Source: Neorhizobium huautlense (GTDB taxonomy: Bacteria > Pseudomonadota > Alphaproteobacteria > Rhizobiales > Rhizobiaceae). Taken from it: a DNA stretch of 64,000 nucleotides. The notes under the pieces were generated by a model. It saw nothing but the letters and a program-made list of their open reading frames with translations, made no database searches and was not told the DNA's origin. How positions within the stretch are numbered: position 1 is the stretch's first letter; each line of letters opens with the position of its first letter. Positions 34,741 through 43,484 of the stretch are shown here, one piece after another. The stretch covers positions 1 through 64,000 of the forward strand of contig NZ_JAUSRF010000015.1 in assembly GCF_030811685.1 (NCBI RefSeq), written 5' to 3'. The translations under genes were made by a program, and so were the position numbers.

Positions 34741-35951
34741 CACGCCACTCCTGCCATTGCCCATTCTGTTTCGACATCCGCATCCTCATCGATAATGCGA
34801 CTGGACGCAAACCGTTCGAATTCATCTTTTGTCATCAATCGCGACAATGCCCAGACTGCCATGCCGCGCACGGTGGGGGAGGCGTCACGGGACAAGGTGG
34901 TGCAGATCTCGATAAAACCGCGATCACCCGAGTTGCCGGCGGCGATCAGTGTGTTGCGCACAAACCGGTCACGGCCGATGCGTTTCACCGGTGAGCCGCT
35001 GAAGAAACTGCGGAACTGCGTATCGTCCAGCATCAGCAGGAAGGCGAGTGACGGCTCCTTCAAGTCCTCACGCGCTTGCAACTTCATCTCGCTGGCACTT
35101 GCGGCAAACTTGTTCCACGGACAGGCGGCCAGACAATCGTCGCAGCCATAGATGCGATTGCCGATCAGCGGCCGGAATTCGTGGGCAATCGACCCCTTGT
35201 GCTCGATCGTCAGGTAGGAAATGCAGCGCCGTGCATCGATCTGGTAGGGCGCCGGAAACGCATTGGTTGGACAGGCATCGAGACAGGCACGGCATTTGCC
35301 GCAATGATCGCCCTCGGTCTCGTCGAAATCCAGTTCGGCCGTCGTAAAAAGACTGCCGAGAAACAGCCAGGAACCATGCGTGCGGCTGACGAGATTGGTG
35401 TGTTTGCCCTGCCAGCCGAGACCGGCGGCTGCCGCCAGCGGTTTTTCCATCACCGGCGCGGTATCGACGAACACTTTGACATCGACGCTGGCGCGGGCGG
35501 CAAAACGCGTGGCGATTTCCTTCAAACGGCCCTTGATAACGTCGTGGTAATCGCGGTTGCGGGCGTAGACGGAGATGTTGCCCTTGTCGGGTTTTTCGAG
35601 AAGTCCGCGCGGGTCCTCGTCCGGTCCGTAATTCATGCCGAACATGACGATCGAGCGGACCTCGCTCCACAGCACTTTCGGGTCGCCGCGACGTTCGCGG
35701 GTTTCCTCCATCCACGCCATCGTGCCATGCCGGCCGGCGTCAACGAACTCGACAAGGCGGGAAGGAGCCTGCGGAATGCTGTCGGGAGAGGTGATGCGAC
35801 AGAGGTCAAAACCTTGGGCTTGCGCTTCGGCCTTGATCAGCGCCGTCAGTTTGCCGGCGCGCAGGCGCTCCTTTTCCGAGCGAGCAGTCTGCTGCGACGG
35901 GGCATCTGCCCGCGCAACATCGGGCTCATTCTCAGAAGTCGAGATCCGCAT
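34740..35951 (-). CDS. queG: epoxyqueuosine reductase
   Basis: 403 residues. The N-terminal cobalamin-binding region includes FVDTAPVMEKPLAAAAGLGWQGKH, with the conserved Asp. Two [4Fe-4S] sites are CGKCRACLDACPTNAF and CDDCLAACPWNKF. A C-terminal HEAT-like tail (about 310-400) follows. QueG performs the last step of queuosine synthesis, reducing epoxyqueuosine to queuosine at the wobble position of GUN-decoding tRNAs, with cobalamin. It overlaps the GST gene by 20 nt at its start and the SDR gene by 1 nt at its stop. Confidence 0.96.
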   Translation of the reverse strand: MRISTSENEPDVARADAPSQQTARSEKERLRAGKLTALIKAEAQAQGFDLCRITSPDSIPQAPSRLVEFVDAGRHGTMAWMEETRERRGDPKVLWSEVRSIVMFGMNYGPDEDPRGLLEKPDKGNISVYARNRDYHDVIKGRLKEIATRFAARASVDVKVFVDTAPVMEKPLAAAAGLGWQGKHTNLVSRTHGSWLFLGSLFTTAELDFDETEGDHCGKCRACLDACPTNAFPAPYQIDARRCISYLTIEHKGSIAHEFRPLIGNRIYGCDDCLAACPWNKFAASASEMKLQAREDLKEPSLAFLLMLDDTQFRSFFSGSPVKRIGRDRFVRNTLIAAGNSGDRGFIEICTTLSRDASPTVRGMAVWALSRLMTKDEFERFASSRIIDEDADVETEWAMAGVA

Positions 35952-36624
35952 AATGGGACACCGGGGTTAGGCCGCGGACACGTTCCGCCAGAAGCGGCCG
36001 GAAGGAAGGCCGCGATTTCAGCCTCTGATACCATTCCTTGGCAATCGGTGTCTCCTGCCAATCGATCTCGCCGAGATAGTCGAGCACGGAGATCGAGGCG
36101 GCGGCGGCGAGATCCGCATAGGACAGGCGTTCGCCGGCAAGCCACGGGCGCGAGCCGGCAAGCCAGGACAGATATTTCATATGCTGGCGGATGTTGGCGC
36201 GCGAGGTGCGTAGGACCTTCGAATCCGGCGCGCCACCGCCCTGCGCCGCCGTCATCTGCAGCTTGTAGGCGCGTTCGCGGGTCAGCGGCAGCGTCACGTC
36301 CCGTTCCATCTTGAGGAGGAACCATTCGGTCAGCCGACGGATTTCGGCGCGCTGAAACGGGTCTTCGGCCAGAAGCCGGCGCTCGCGCTTCAATACGCCA
36401 TGGGTTTCGTCGAGAAATTCGAGCAGCACGTTCGGCCCGCTCAACACCCGCATATTGTCGTCCACATAAACGGGAAGCGTGCCAGCCGGGTTAAGGGCCA
36501 GAAACTCCCGGCGTTTTTCCCAGGTCTGCTCTTCCACGAGGTCCGTCTGAAAACCGTATTCGGCCAGGATAAGCCGCACGAACCGGGAGGCAGACGACAT
36601 GGGGTGATGATAGAGCGTGGGCAT
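35932..36624 (-). CDS. glutathione S-transferase family protein
   Basis: 230 residues from ATG 36624. It has a thioredoxin-like N-domain (about 1-80): YHHPMSSASRFVRLILAEYG, where a Ser in the SSAS segment sits where the catalytic residue of bacterial GSTs is expected. FLALNPAGTLPVYVDD contains the cis-Pro, and LSGPNVLLEFLDE the Glu/Ser gamma-glutamyl contact. The helical C-domain has LSYADLAAAASISVLDYLG. It is first in the operon with queG. The electrophile substrate is unknown. Confidence 0.9.
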   Translation of the reverse strand: MPTLYHHPMSSASRFVRLILAEYGFQTDLVEEQTWEKRREFLALNPAGTLPVYVDDNMRVLSGPNVLLEFLDETHGVLKRERRLLAEDPFQRAEIRRLTEWFLLKMERDVTLPLTRERAYKLQMTAAQGGGAPDSKVLRTSRANIRQHMKYLSWLAGSRPWLAGERLSYADLAAAASISVLDYLGEIDWQETPIAKEWYQRLKSRPSFRPLLAERVRGLTPVSHYADLDF

Positions 36625-36830
36625 CGGGACTCGATTGTTGGTACTGCAATTATCAGCGGAAGCCGGAGATGACCTCCAAGTCCCGAATGTGGCTGACATA
36701 AGGCGAAGTGGCCTAATTACCAGAGCAAACGGTCAGAGTGACAATTCTCGCCATTTTAAGTTAATTTTTCTAACAAATGATCAAGAACGCAGTCGTGCCG
36801 TTAACCGTGCCGATGCCTCGGCTTCTGCCC

Positions 36831-36863
36831 AAAGAAAAAGGGTGAGCGGCATGCCACTCACCC
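36831..36863 (-). terminator. intrinsic terminator of the 50-residue protein gene
   Basis: 7-bp stem GGGTGAG (36840-36846) / CTCACCC (36857-36863) with a 10-nt loop, followed on the minus strand by TTTTTCTTT. It lies 28 nt after the stop of the small gene and supports that gene being transcribed. Confidence 0.75.
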
Positions 36864-36891
36864 TCAAATCTTCTGAAACTGTCTTCTCGGC

Positions 36892-37044
36892 TCAGCGCGC
36901 GATCGAACCCGTGCTGCAGGGATCTACGCCGTAGGCCGGGGCGCAGGAGCCCTTTCCGGCGGCAACCGTACCGGGCGCCATGAACGAGCCTGCGAGAATG
37001 ATCAGTGCCGCACACGCAAAAAACAGTGCGATGGACTTGCCCAT
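36892..37044 (-). CDS. 50-residue single-pass or secreted small protein
   Basis: Family not recognised. It starts MGKSIALFFACAALIILAGS, a hydrophobic segment that can serve as signal peptide or membrane anchor (about 4-24). The exported tail is FMAPGTVAAGKGSCAPAYG, then VDPCSTGSIAR, with two cysteines eight residues apart. A longer GTG-started version from 37080 lacks a Shine-Dalgarno and is less likely. Evidence that it is real: a dedicated intrinsic terminator, isolation between other units, and GC-rich third positions. Role unknown. Confidence 0.7.
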   Translation of the reverse strand: MGKSIALFFACAALIILAGSFMAPGTVAAGKGSCAPAYGVDPCSTGSIAR

Positions 37045-37230
37045 GGAATTTGGCCTTTCGGAAGAAGGTACGTCTGTCACGGTGGGAATGTCTTTCCTGA
37101 AATCCTGAAGCCCGGCATTTATTCGGCGGATTTCAAAGATACAATAGGGGATTCTACTGAATCTGCGGTTAACGCGATGCTATTTCCCGGTGCGATGTTT
37201 GTGTCACACTGTGCCGCATTATAAATGTGA

Positions 37231-37258
37231 AAAAGCGCGAGCATTGCCTGCTCGCGCT
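37231..37258 (-). terminator. intrinsic terminator of the NDUFA9-like gene
   Basis: 10-bp perfect inverted repeat AGCGCGAGCA (37234-37243) / TGCTCGCGCT (37249-37258) with a 5-nt loop and a short T-run on the minus strand. Confidence 0.78.
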
Positions 37259-37286
37259 CATTATTTAGCCGTATTTTTAAAAATGC

Positions 37287-38267
37287 TCAGGCGGCTTTTC
37301 CGGTGTTGGTGAACTGGCCCTGCGGGCGGTAATGCACCACGTAATGCGGCAGCACATTGCTCAGGAGCGTGGGCTGGATGCCGAGGCCGGAAAGCGTGCG
37401 GTCTTCGGTCTTGGCAGCGTCGGAAACAACGGTGTCCGTCTTCAAAAGCGTGACCTGGTCCGACGTCAGCGGTGGGGTGATCAGCGGAACCGACTGCGCG
37501 ATCTTGCCGATCAGCGAGGCAATGCCGAAAGGCAGCGAAACAAAACTGCGCTTGCGACAGGTGACGCGCAGAATGGTCTCGAGACAGTTGCGGAAGGTCA
37601 TGACTTCCGGGCCGCCGAGTTCGTAGATTTTGCCGGTCGCCACCTTGCCATCGACCGAACGGGCCACGGCTTCCGCGACATCACCCACGAAAACCGGCTG
37701 GAATTTCGTCTTGCCGCCGCCGATCAGCGGCAGGAAGGGCAGGTTGCGGGCCATGGCGGCGAACTTGTTGAAGAAATCGTCTTCCTTGCCGAATACGATC
37801 GACGGGCGAAGGATGACGGCATCCGGCAGGGCTTCCAGAATGGCGACTTCGCCACGACCTTTCGAGCTTGCATAGGTAGAGGCGGATTTCGGGTCGGCAC
37901 CGATCGCCGAAATATGGGTGAGTTTCGCACCGGCCGCAGCTGCCGCTTCCGCAATGGTCTTCGCGCCAGAATCCTGCACGGCGTCAAATTTGTTCTTGCC
38001 GCTTTCGAACAGGATGCCGACGCAGTTGACCACATGCGAGGCGCCGGCCACGGCGCGTTCGACGGATTCCCTGTTGCGCAGGTTGGCCTGCATCAGGGCG
38101 ATCTGGCCAGGATAACCGTCAGGGCGCAGAAAGCCGGCGAGGTCGGGGCGGCGAACCGCCACGCGAATGCGGTAACCGCGCTTGGCGAGCGCGCGCACGA
38201 CGTATCGTCCCACAAAACCCGAGCCTCCGAAAACGGTGACAAGAGGCGGAAGATTGGACACGGTCAT
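37287..38267 (-). CDS. NDUFA9-like atypical SDR (complex I NDUFA9 subunit family)
   Basis: 326 residues from ATG 38267. It has the nucleotide-binding loop VTVFGGSGFVGRYVVRAL (about 10-27), then SHVVNCVGILFE, HISAIGADP, the YASSKGRGE motif with a Tyr/Lys-like pair, and VILRPSIVFG. This matches the atypical SDR group that includes the mitochondrial complex I NDUFA9 subunit. In alphaproteobacteria it is a conserved stand-alone protein of uncertain role, possibly linked to respiratory complex I assembly or quinone metabolism. It has its own terminator. Confidence 0.88.
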   Translation of the reverse strand: MTVSNLPPLVTVFGGSGFVGRYVVRALAKRGYRIRVAVRRPDLAGFLRPDGYPGQIALMQANLRNRESVERAVAGASHVVNCVGILFESGKNKFDAVQDSGAKTIAEAAAAAGAKLTHISAIGADPKSASTYASSKGRGEVAILEALPDAVILRPSIVFGKEDDFFNKFAAMARNLPFLPLIGGGKTKFQPVFVGDVAEAVARSVDGKVATGKIYELGGPEVMTFRNCLETILRVTCRKRSFVSLPFGIASLIGKIAQSVPLITPPLTSDQVTLLKTDTVVSDAAKTEDRTLSGLGIQPTLLSNVLPHYVVHYRPQGQFTNTGKAA

Positions 38268-38456
38268 GGCATGCTCCGGGAATGGGCCTGTGGCGGGTTG
38301 TCGCATTCTCTTAGCCGAAACGCGACGGCAGGTGAAGTGGTTGCGTGGCGCGGGCGAACACAATGTCCGGCGTTCGCGATGATGCGGGTCCGATAGCCGT
38401 GCGCCTTGATCTTGCACAAGAACGCGGTCGAATTTCGAAAGGAAGAATCCGGCCGT

Positions 38457-38744
38457 TCAAACGCCTTCCACAACGAGCATGTCGGCATCTGCCACTTCCT
38501 GGCGGATTTTCGCAGCGGCCTGGTATTCCGCTGAATTGTAGCAGTCGAGTGCCGCCTGAACGGAAGGAAACTCGATCACCACATTGCGGCTGCGAGCCTC
38601 GCCTTCCAGGTGGCTGACCGGCCCGCCGCGCGCGAGAAAGACCGCGCCAAAACGCTCGAAGGCCGGTTTGGCCGTTGCTACGTAATCCTTGTAGCGCTCG
38701 GCATCGCGCACATCGACGCGGGCGATCCAGTATCCTTTTGGCAT
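38457..38744 (-). CDS. DUF1330 protein
   Basis: 95 residues, a single DUF1330 dimeric alpha/beta-barrel (ferredoxin-like) domain: MPKGYWIARVDVRDAERYKDY at the start, GAVFLARGG, and the NVVIEFPSVQAALDCYNSAEY signature. The biochemical function of the family is unknown. It lies 27 nt after the pyrF stop on the same strand, so it is probably the distal gene of the pyrF operon. Confidence 0.9.
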   Translation of the reverse strand: MPKGYWIARVDVRDAERYKDYVATAKPAFERFGAVFLARGGPVSHLEGEARSRNVVIEFPSVQAALDCYNSAEYQAAAKIRQEVADADMLVVEGV

Positions 38745-38771
38745 TCTCGTCCTCCTCCCCCGATATTGCGC

Positions 38772-39464
38772 TTAGAGCGCTTCGCTCATTTCCTGCAAAA
38801 TGGCCTCTGCCGCCAGTTTTGGTTCCGCCGCCTTGACGATCGGGCGAGCGACCACGAGGTGGGTCGAGCCTGCCTTCAGCGCATCATAAGGTGTGACGAC
38901 ACGTTTCTGGTCGCCGGCATCGGCGCCTTTGGGGCGAATGCCCGGCGTGACGATTGCCATGTCCGATCCGACAATCTCGCGCACGATAGCGGATTCCTCT
39001 GCCGAACAGACAATGCCGCCCATGCCGGCCTCGCGTGCCTGTGCCGCGCGGATCCGCACCAGTTCTTGGGGGCTGTGAGCGTAGCCTGCTTCCGTGAGAT
39101 CGGCCGCATCCATCGAGGTCAGTACGGTCACGCCGAGCAGGCAGAGGCCGGAGCCCTTGGCGGCTTCCACGGCGGCGCGCATCGCCTTGGGGTATGCATG
39201 CAGCGTCAACATGGTCATGCCCATGCCGGCAATGGCCTCGACGCCTTTCGCCACCGTGTTGTCGATGTCGAGCAGCTTCATGTCGAGAAAGACTTTCTTG
39301 CCTTCTTTCGCAAGATCGCGGGCCAGTTCCAGGCCGCCGATAAAGGCCAGCTGGTGGCCGATCTTGTAGAAGGAAACGCTGTCGCCGAGCGTTGAAACCA
39401 TCGCCTCAGCCTCGGCAATGGTGGGAATGTCCAGGCCTACGATCAGTCGGTCACGTGCGCTCAT
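38772..39464 (-). CDS. pyrF: orotidine-5'-phosphate decarboxylase
   Basis: 230 residues. The beta/alpha-barrel enzyme has the catalytic DMKLLDIDNT (Asp61, Lys63, Asp66), the N-terminal GLDIP phosphate-side strand, and the late VTPGIRPKG and VVARPI phosphate-binding loops. It makes UMP from OMP in pyrimidine synthesis. Its start is 3 nt downstream of the histidine-phosphatase stop, so the two are in one transcript with pmtA further upstream. Confidence 0.97.
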   Translation of the reverse strand: MSARDRLIVGLDIPTIAEAEAMVSTLGDSVSFYKIGHQLAFIGGLELARDLAKEGKKVFLDMKLLDIDNTVAKGVEAIAGMGMTMLTLHAYPKAMRAAVEAAKGSGLCLLGVTVLTSMDAADLTEAGYAHSPQELVRIRAAQAREAGMGGIVCSAEESAIVREIVGSDMAIVTPGIRPKGADAGDQKRVVTPYDALKAGSTHLVVARPIVKAAEPKLAAEAILQEMSEAL

Positions 39465-39467
39465 GGT

Positions 39468-40055
39468 CTAAACTCCCTGCCAGATATCGATAGGGGTCCA
39501 GTCGCATGAGATGGCCCGGTTCGCAAGATCAAAGCAGAAGAGATTGCCGCCGCCGCCCGGCTGGTCGCTATCGCGGGAAATCGGTTTGCCCGCCAGATGG
39601 CATTTCAGAAGCGTGCCGACACCGCCATGGCCGACGAAGGCGATCGGCATCTCGGGGTCATGGTCGGAAAGAATGCGCTCAACGGCCGATACGATGCGCG
39701 CTTGGGCATCTACGGCCCGTTCCCAACCGTGGAAACTGTCCTGCGGATTGGCAAAGAACCAATCTGCCGCCTTTTCGAATTCCGGCGGGGTCAGAAAGCC
39801 TGTCGCCGAACGGTCGTTCTCGTGGGTGTCGGGGGCGATCGTGACAGGGATGTCAGCGGCGGCGGCCAATATCTCAGCCGTCTCGATCGCCTTGGTCTCG
39901 TCGCTGCAAACGATCCGCCCCAGTTGCTTTGCCCAAATGGAGCTGGCGGCCTGTTCGGCCCGTGCCCGCCCGATATCCGAAAGGCCCCATTGCGGCACCG
40001 GGACGGCCGGATCGATCCGCACCTGCGGGTGGGTGATATAAAGCGCAAAATCCAT
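39468..40055 (-). CDS. histidine-phosphatase superfamily protein with modified RHG motif
   Basis: 195 residues with the phosphoglycerate-mutase-like fold. The N-terminal motif, normally RHG, is THP here (8-10), keeping the nucleophilic His9 but losing the phosphate-clamping arginine. The second arginine region is VCSDETKAIETAEIL, with the usual SxxxRAxxTA arginine read as lysine. The later AFVGHGGVG supplies the second His. The double change suggests altered or weak phosphatase activity. It sits between pmtA (5 nt) and pyrF (3 nt) in a tight operon. Confidence 0.8.
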   Translation of the reverse strand: MDFALYITHPQVRIDPAVPVPQWGLSDIGRARAEQAASSIWAKQLGRIVCSDETKAIETAEILAAAADIPVTIAPDTHENDRSATGFLTPPEFEKAADWFFANPQDSFHGWERAVDAQARIVSAVERILSDHDPEMPIAFVGHGGVGTLLKCHLAGKPISRDSDQPGGGGNLFCFDLANRAISCDWTPIDIWQGV

Positions 40056-40060
40056 ACGCG

Positions 40061-40654
40061 TCAGCCGCGTGTGTAAACCCAGAGCTGGGCCGGCGGGATA
40101 TTGCGAACGACAAAATCGAAATGTTTGATCTTGTAGCTGCTCGGCTTGGCGATGACAGGCGAAATCGGCCCGTAAGTGATCTGGATGACGGGCCTGCCTG
40201 CCGGCATGCGGTTGAGAAGATCCTCGATCAGCGCGATGCGGCGCTCCATCGGAAAGCTCAGGAGCGGAATAGCGGAGATGACGCTGTCGAAGATCACGCC
40301 ATTCTTGTCGCCGAGCGTCTTGTTGAGATCGAAGGCGTCGCCGTTGATGAAGTGAACGCCTTCATAAGTCTTGATCAGGCTCTGGTAGAAGTCGGTCGAG
40401 AATTCGATGGAGACCAGATTTTCGGGTGCCACGCCGCGCTCAAGGATCGCCTTGGTGATGACGCCGGTGCCCGGGCCGAGTTCGAGAACCGGCAGGCCGG
40501 ACGAAGGGTTGATGACGCTCGCCATGCGCTTGGCGGTGACGGAGGAGGTCGGGCAGATTGCGCCGACGCTTTTCGGGCCATCCATCCAGCCTTTGAAGAA
40601 ACGGATTTCCTCGTCAAACTTGCGGCCGAGCCGTTCCTTCAAGCGCAATTCCAT
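40061..40654 (-). CDS. pmtA: phosphatidylethanolamine N-methyltransferase PmtA
   Basis: 197 residues. An amphipathic, membrane-binding N-terminus (ELRLKERLGRKFDEEIRFFKGW) precedes the class I SAM fold. Motif I is LELGPGTGVITKAIL, followed by VSIEFS and INGDAFDL. Sequence and neighbourhood match the Agrobacterium/Rhizobium PmtA enzyme, which methylates phosphatidylethanolamine up to phosphatidylcholine at the cytoplasmic membrane. It starts a likely operon pmtA, histidine phosphatase, pyrF, DUF1330. Confidence 0.92.
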   Translation of the reverse strand: MELRLKERLGRKFDEEIRFFKGWMDGPKSVGAICPTSSVTAKRMASVINPSSGLPVLELGPGTGVITKAILERGVAPENLVSIEFSTDFYQSLIKTYEGVHFINGDAFDLNKTLGDKNGVIFDSVISAIPLLSFPMERRIALIEDLLNRMPAGRPVIQITYGPISPVIAKPSSYKIKHFDFVVRNIPPAQLWVYTRG

Positions 40655-40742
40655 CCGTCAGTCTCCTCACTGTTTATCAGCGTTTTATGTGGGCCTAAAT
40701 GTCGCCAAAACAAGGCAGAATGTCGCTCCTGGAAAACGCGAC

Positions 40743-40771
40743 AAAAAAAGGCGGTCATCGCTGACCGCCTT
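40743..40771 (-). terminator. intrinsic terminator of dnaN
   Basis: 10-bp perfect stem AAGGCGGTCA (40748-40757) / TGACCGCCTT (40762-40771), a 4-nt loop, then a run of T on the minus strand. It lies 9 nt after the dnaN stop. Confidence 0.88.
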
Positions 40772-40779
40772 GTTCATTC

Positions 40780-41898
40780 CTAGACGCGCATTGGCATCAG
40801 GACATAAAGGGCGTCATCGCCCGCCGTATCGCGCACCAGTGTGGGAGAACCGGCATCGGCCAGCATGAAGATGGCATCGTCGCCGGAAAGCTGGGCGGTG
40901 ATGTCCAAGAGGTATTTCGCGTTGAAACCGATTTCCATCGCGTCGTTTTCATAACCGACAGCGACTTCTTCCGTGGCGCTGCCCGAATCCGGGTTGTTGA
41001 CGGTGAGCGTCAACTGGCCTTCGGAGATCGCCAGTTTTACGGCGCGGCCACGTTCCGACGAGATGGTCGAGACGCGGTCGACGGCGCGGGTAAAGCTTTG
41101 GCAATCGACACGCATTTCCTTGTCGTTGCCGGTCGGGATGACGCGCTGGTAATCCGGGAACGTGCCGTCGATCAGCTTCGAGGTCATCAGGATCTCGCCG
41201 ATCGTCAGGCGGATCTTTGCATCCGACAGTTCGACCGTGACGATGAGTTCCGGATTGTCGACCAGCTTCTGCAACTCGCCGACGGTCTTGCGCGGGATGA
41301 TGATGCCCGGCATGCCTTCCGAACCCGACGGTGCTTCCACGTCGGCGCGGGCCAGACGATGACCGTCGGTCGCAACGGCACGCAGTTTCAGCGCGCCGCC
41401 GGCTTCGATCGTGTGGAAGAAGATGCCGTTGAGGTAATAACGGGTTTCTTCGGTCGAAATGGCGAACTGCGTGCGCTCGATCAGCATCTTCAGATCGGTC
41501 GCCTTCAGTTTGAAGGTATGGCTGAACGTGCCGGCGGTGAGATCCGGGAAATCGGATTCCGGCAGGCACTGCAGCGAGAATTTCGAACGGCCGGACTGCA
41601 CTGTCATCGAACCGCCATCCGGCGTCGTTGCCAGCATCACTTCGGAACCATCCGGCAGCTTGCGGACGATTTCGTAAAGCAGGTGCGCTGGCACGGTCGT
41701 GGCACCGGCCTGCTCGACCATGGCCGGAACGCTCTCGGTGATTTCGAGATCGAGGTCGGTTGCCTTGAGTTCGAGGTTGGCGCCGGATGCGCGCATCAGC
41801 ACGTTCGACAGGATCGGGATCGTGTTCCGGCGCTCGACCACGCGGTGAACGTGGTTCAGCGACTTCAGAAGGTTGGACCGCTCAAGAGTAATACGCAT
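40780..41898 (-). CDS. dnaN: DNA polymerase III beta subunit (sliding clamp)
   Basis: 372 residues from ATG 41898, full length. It starts MRITLERSNLLKSLNHVHRVVE, has three structurally repeated clamp domains (about 1-120, 125-250, 251-372), and ends with the typical ALYVLMPMRV, the C-terminal part of the hydrophobic pocket that binds polymerase and repair proteins. The frame stays open to 42138 but the extra residues are not clamp-like. It stands alone here and is not adjacent to dnaA, as is usual in Rhizobiaceae. It diverges from rsmI across 238 bp. Confidence 0.98.
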   Translation of the reverse strand: MRITLERSNLLKSLNHVHRVVERRNTIPILSNVLMRASGANLELKATDLDLEITESVPAMVEQAGATTVPAHLLYEIVRKLPDGSEVMLATTPDGGSMTVQSGRSKFSLQCLPESDFPDLTAGTFSHTFKLKATDLKMLIERTQFAISTEETRYYLNGIFFHTIEAGGALKLRAVATDGHRLARADVEAPSGSEGMPGIIIPRKTVGELQKLVDNPELIVTVELSDAKIRLTIGEILMTSKLIDGTFPDYQRVIPTGNDKEMRVDCQSFTRAVDRVSTISSERGRAVKLAISEGQLTLTVNNPDSGSATEEVAVGYENDAMEIGFNAKYLLDITAQLSGDDAIFMLADAGSPTLVRDTAGDDALYVLMPMRV

Positions 41899-42136
41899 GG
41901 ACGCTATCGCTTTCGACCGTGCCGGACCGGAGACCGGGCCGTATGTTATTGTCGTCCGCCCATGAGGCGGATGGATGTGGACGGGCAAAATGGCAGAGTT
42001 TTGTTCGCAAGCGCAAGAGGGGGACTGCCTGCGGCTGTACCATTTCAGCGTCGTACTCGATGATGCGCACAGAAAACCGGTGGTCGCAGCGGCTTGCCGA
42101 ACCACAACACCTCGCCCATAAAGGCGAAAAGGCAGC

Positions 42137-43084
42137 ATGAAAGCGAGAATGTCAGTGACGGAAGAGACGAAGACGGCAATGCGCGGTTACCGGGTCGCAA
42201 ATACATTTGTGCCGGCCCGGCCGCTGGAGCCTGCGCTCTATCTTGTCGCAACGCCGATCGGCAATCTCGGTGATATCACCCTGCGCGCGCTGGAAACGCT
42301 GTCCGGTGCCGATGTGCTTGCCTGCGAGGATACCCGCGTCACCCGCGTCCTGCTCGACCGTTTCGGCATCGTCAACAAGCCGTATGCCTATCACGAACAC
42401 AATGCCGATGAGGTCGGGCCAAAGCTTCTGGCGGCGCTGGAAGGCGGAAAATCGGTGGCGCTGGTGTCTGATGCCGGCACGCCGCTGGTTTCCGATCCCG
42501 GTTATCGTCTCGGCCAGTTGGCGATATCAGCCGGTTTCCGTGTCGTGCCCATTCCCGGCGCTTCCGCGCCGCTTGCCGCGCTGGTCGGTTCCGGCCAGCC
42601 GTCCGACGCATTCCTGTTTGCCGGCTTTTTGCCGGTAAAGGAGAAAGGTCGCCGTGACCGCCTGGCGGAACTCTCCAAGATTCCGTCGACGCTGATCTTT
42701 TTCGAAAGCCCGCACCGTATCGCGGCAACGCTCGCCTCGGCGGCGGATGTGCTGGGCCGGGAACGTGAAGCCTGCGTCTGCCGCGAACTCACAAAAACCT
42801 ATGAGGAATTCCGGCGCGGCACGCTGGGTGAATTGGCCGACCATTATAATGGCGATGACATCACGGTGAAGGGCGAGATCGTCCTCGTCGTCGGCCCGCC
42901 GGATTATGATGATGTGCCGGGTGCCGTCGAAGTCGATGTGCTGTTGCGCGAACTGGCATCCACCATGCAGACGTCGAAGGCGGCAGCCGAAGCGGCGCGC
43001 CTCACCGGCCTGTCGAAAAAGGATCTGTATCAGCGCCTCATTGCTCTAAAGGGAGAAGATGACCCCGGCCAGCCAGAAAGCTGA
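42137..43084 (+). CDS. rsmI: 16S rRNA (cytidine1402-2'-O)-methyltransferase
   Basis: 315 residues. It is a tetrapyrrole-methylase fold: ALYLVATPIGNLGDITLRALETL, ACEDTRVTRVLLDRFGI, LVSDAGTPLVSDPG and FFESPHRIAATL are all RsmI hallmarks. It adds the 2'-O-methyl at C1402 of 16S rRNA using SAM. ATG 42137 was chosen (AAGG about 6 nt upstream); ATG 42149 is the alternative. It overlaps yraN by 26 nt, so the pair is translationally linked. Confidence 0.95.
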   Translation: MKARMSVTEETKTAMRGYRVANTFVPARPLEPALYLVATPIGNLGDITLRALETLSGADVLACEDTRVTRVLLDRFGIVNKPYAYHEHNADEVGPKLLAALEGGKSVALVSDAGTPLVSDPGYRLGQLAISAGFRVVPIPGASAPLAALVGSGQPSDAFLFAGFLPVKEKGRRDRLAELSKIPSTLIFFESPHRIAATLASAADVLGREREACVCRELTKTYEEFRRGTLGELADHYNGDDITVKGEIVLVVGPPDYDDVPGAVEVDVLLRELASTMQTSKAAAEAARLTGLSKKDLYQRLIALKGEDDPGQPES

Positions 43085-43439
43085 TCGGCGGCAAAAACGC
43101 CGTCGCGCCGAACGCCGGGGCCACTGGTCCGAATATCTGGCGGCGGCCTATCTGTTGCTGAAGGGCTATCGCATCCTTGCCCTGCGCTACAAAACCAAAG
43201 TCGGCGAGATCGATCTCATTGTCCGCAAGCGCGATCTTGTCGCCTTTGTCGAGGTCAAGGCGCGGCGGGAAGAGCGCCTTGCGATTGATGCTGTCGGTTT
43301 CGAAACGCAAAACCGTATCCGCTCCGCTTCCGATCAATGGCTCTCACGCAGGCGTGATGCGCATCTTTTGACACTTCGCTACGATGTCGTCGCGGCGCTT
43401 CCGGGCCGTTTTCCCAAGCATTTTCAGGATGCTTTCTGA
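43059..43439 (+). CDS. yraN: UPF0102 protein YraN (endonuclease-like fold)
   Basis: 126 residues. An Arg/Lys-rich N-terminus is followed by the restriction-endonuclease-like core. The core has GHWSEYLAAAYLLLKGYRIL, KVGEIDLI (Glu-x-Asp) and VAFVEVKAR (Glu-x-Lys), the usual metal-site residues. The function is not settled; its link to rsmI is widely conserved. GGGAG lies 6 nt before ATG, inside rsmI. In many alphaproteobacteria gshB follows directly, whereas here the ugp operon intervenes. Confidence 0.92.
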   Translation: MTPASQKADRRQKRRRAERRGHWSEYLAAAYLLLKGYRILALRYKTKVGEIDLIVRKRDLVAFVEVKARREERLAIDAVGFETQNRIRSASDQWLSRRRDAHLLTLRYDVVAALPGRFPKHFQDAF

Positions 43440-43484
43440 CGCAATTGCAATGCTGTGCAAATGGCTTAAGGCCTTGTAATCGTT

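Noticed and set aside
36625..36830. Possible tRNA or structured RNA between the GST gene and the 50-residue gene
   Set aside because: No cloverleaf, no TTCGA-type T-loop with matching stems. Only AT-rich promoter-like sequence is visible.
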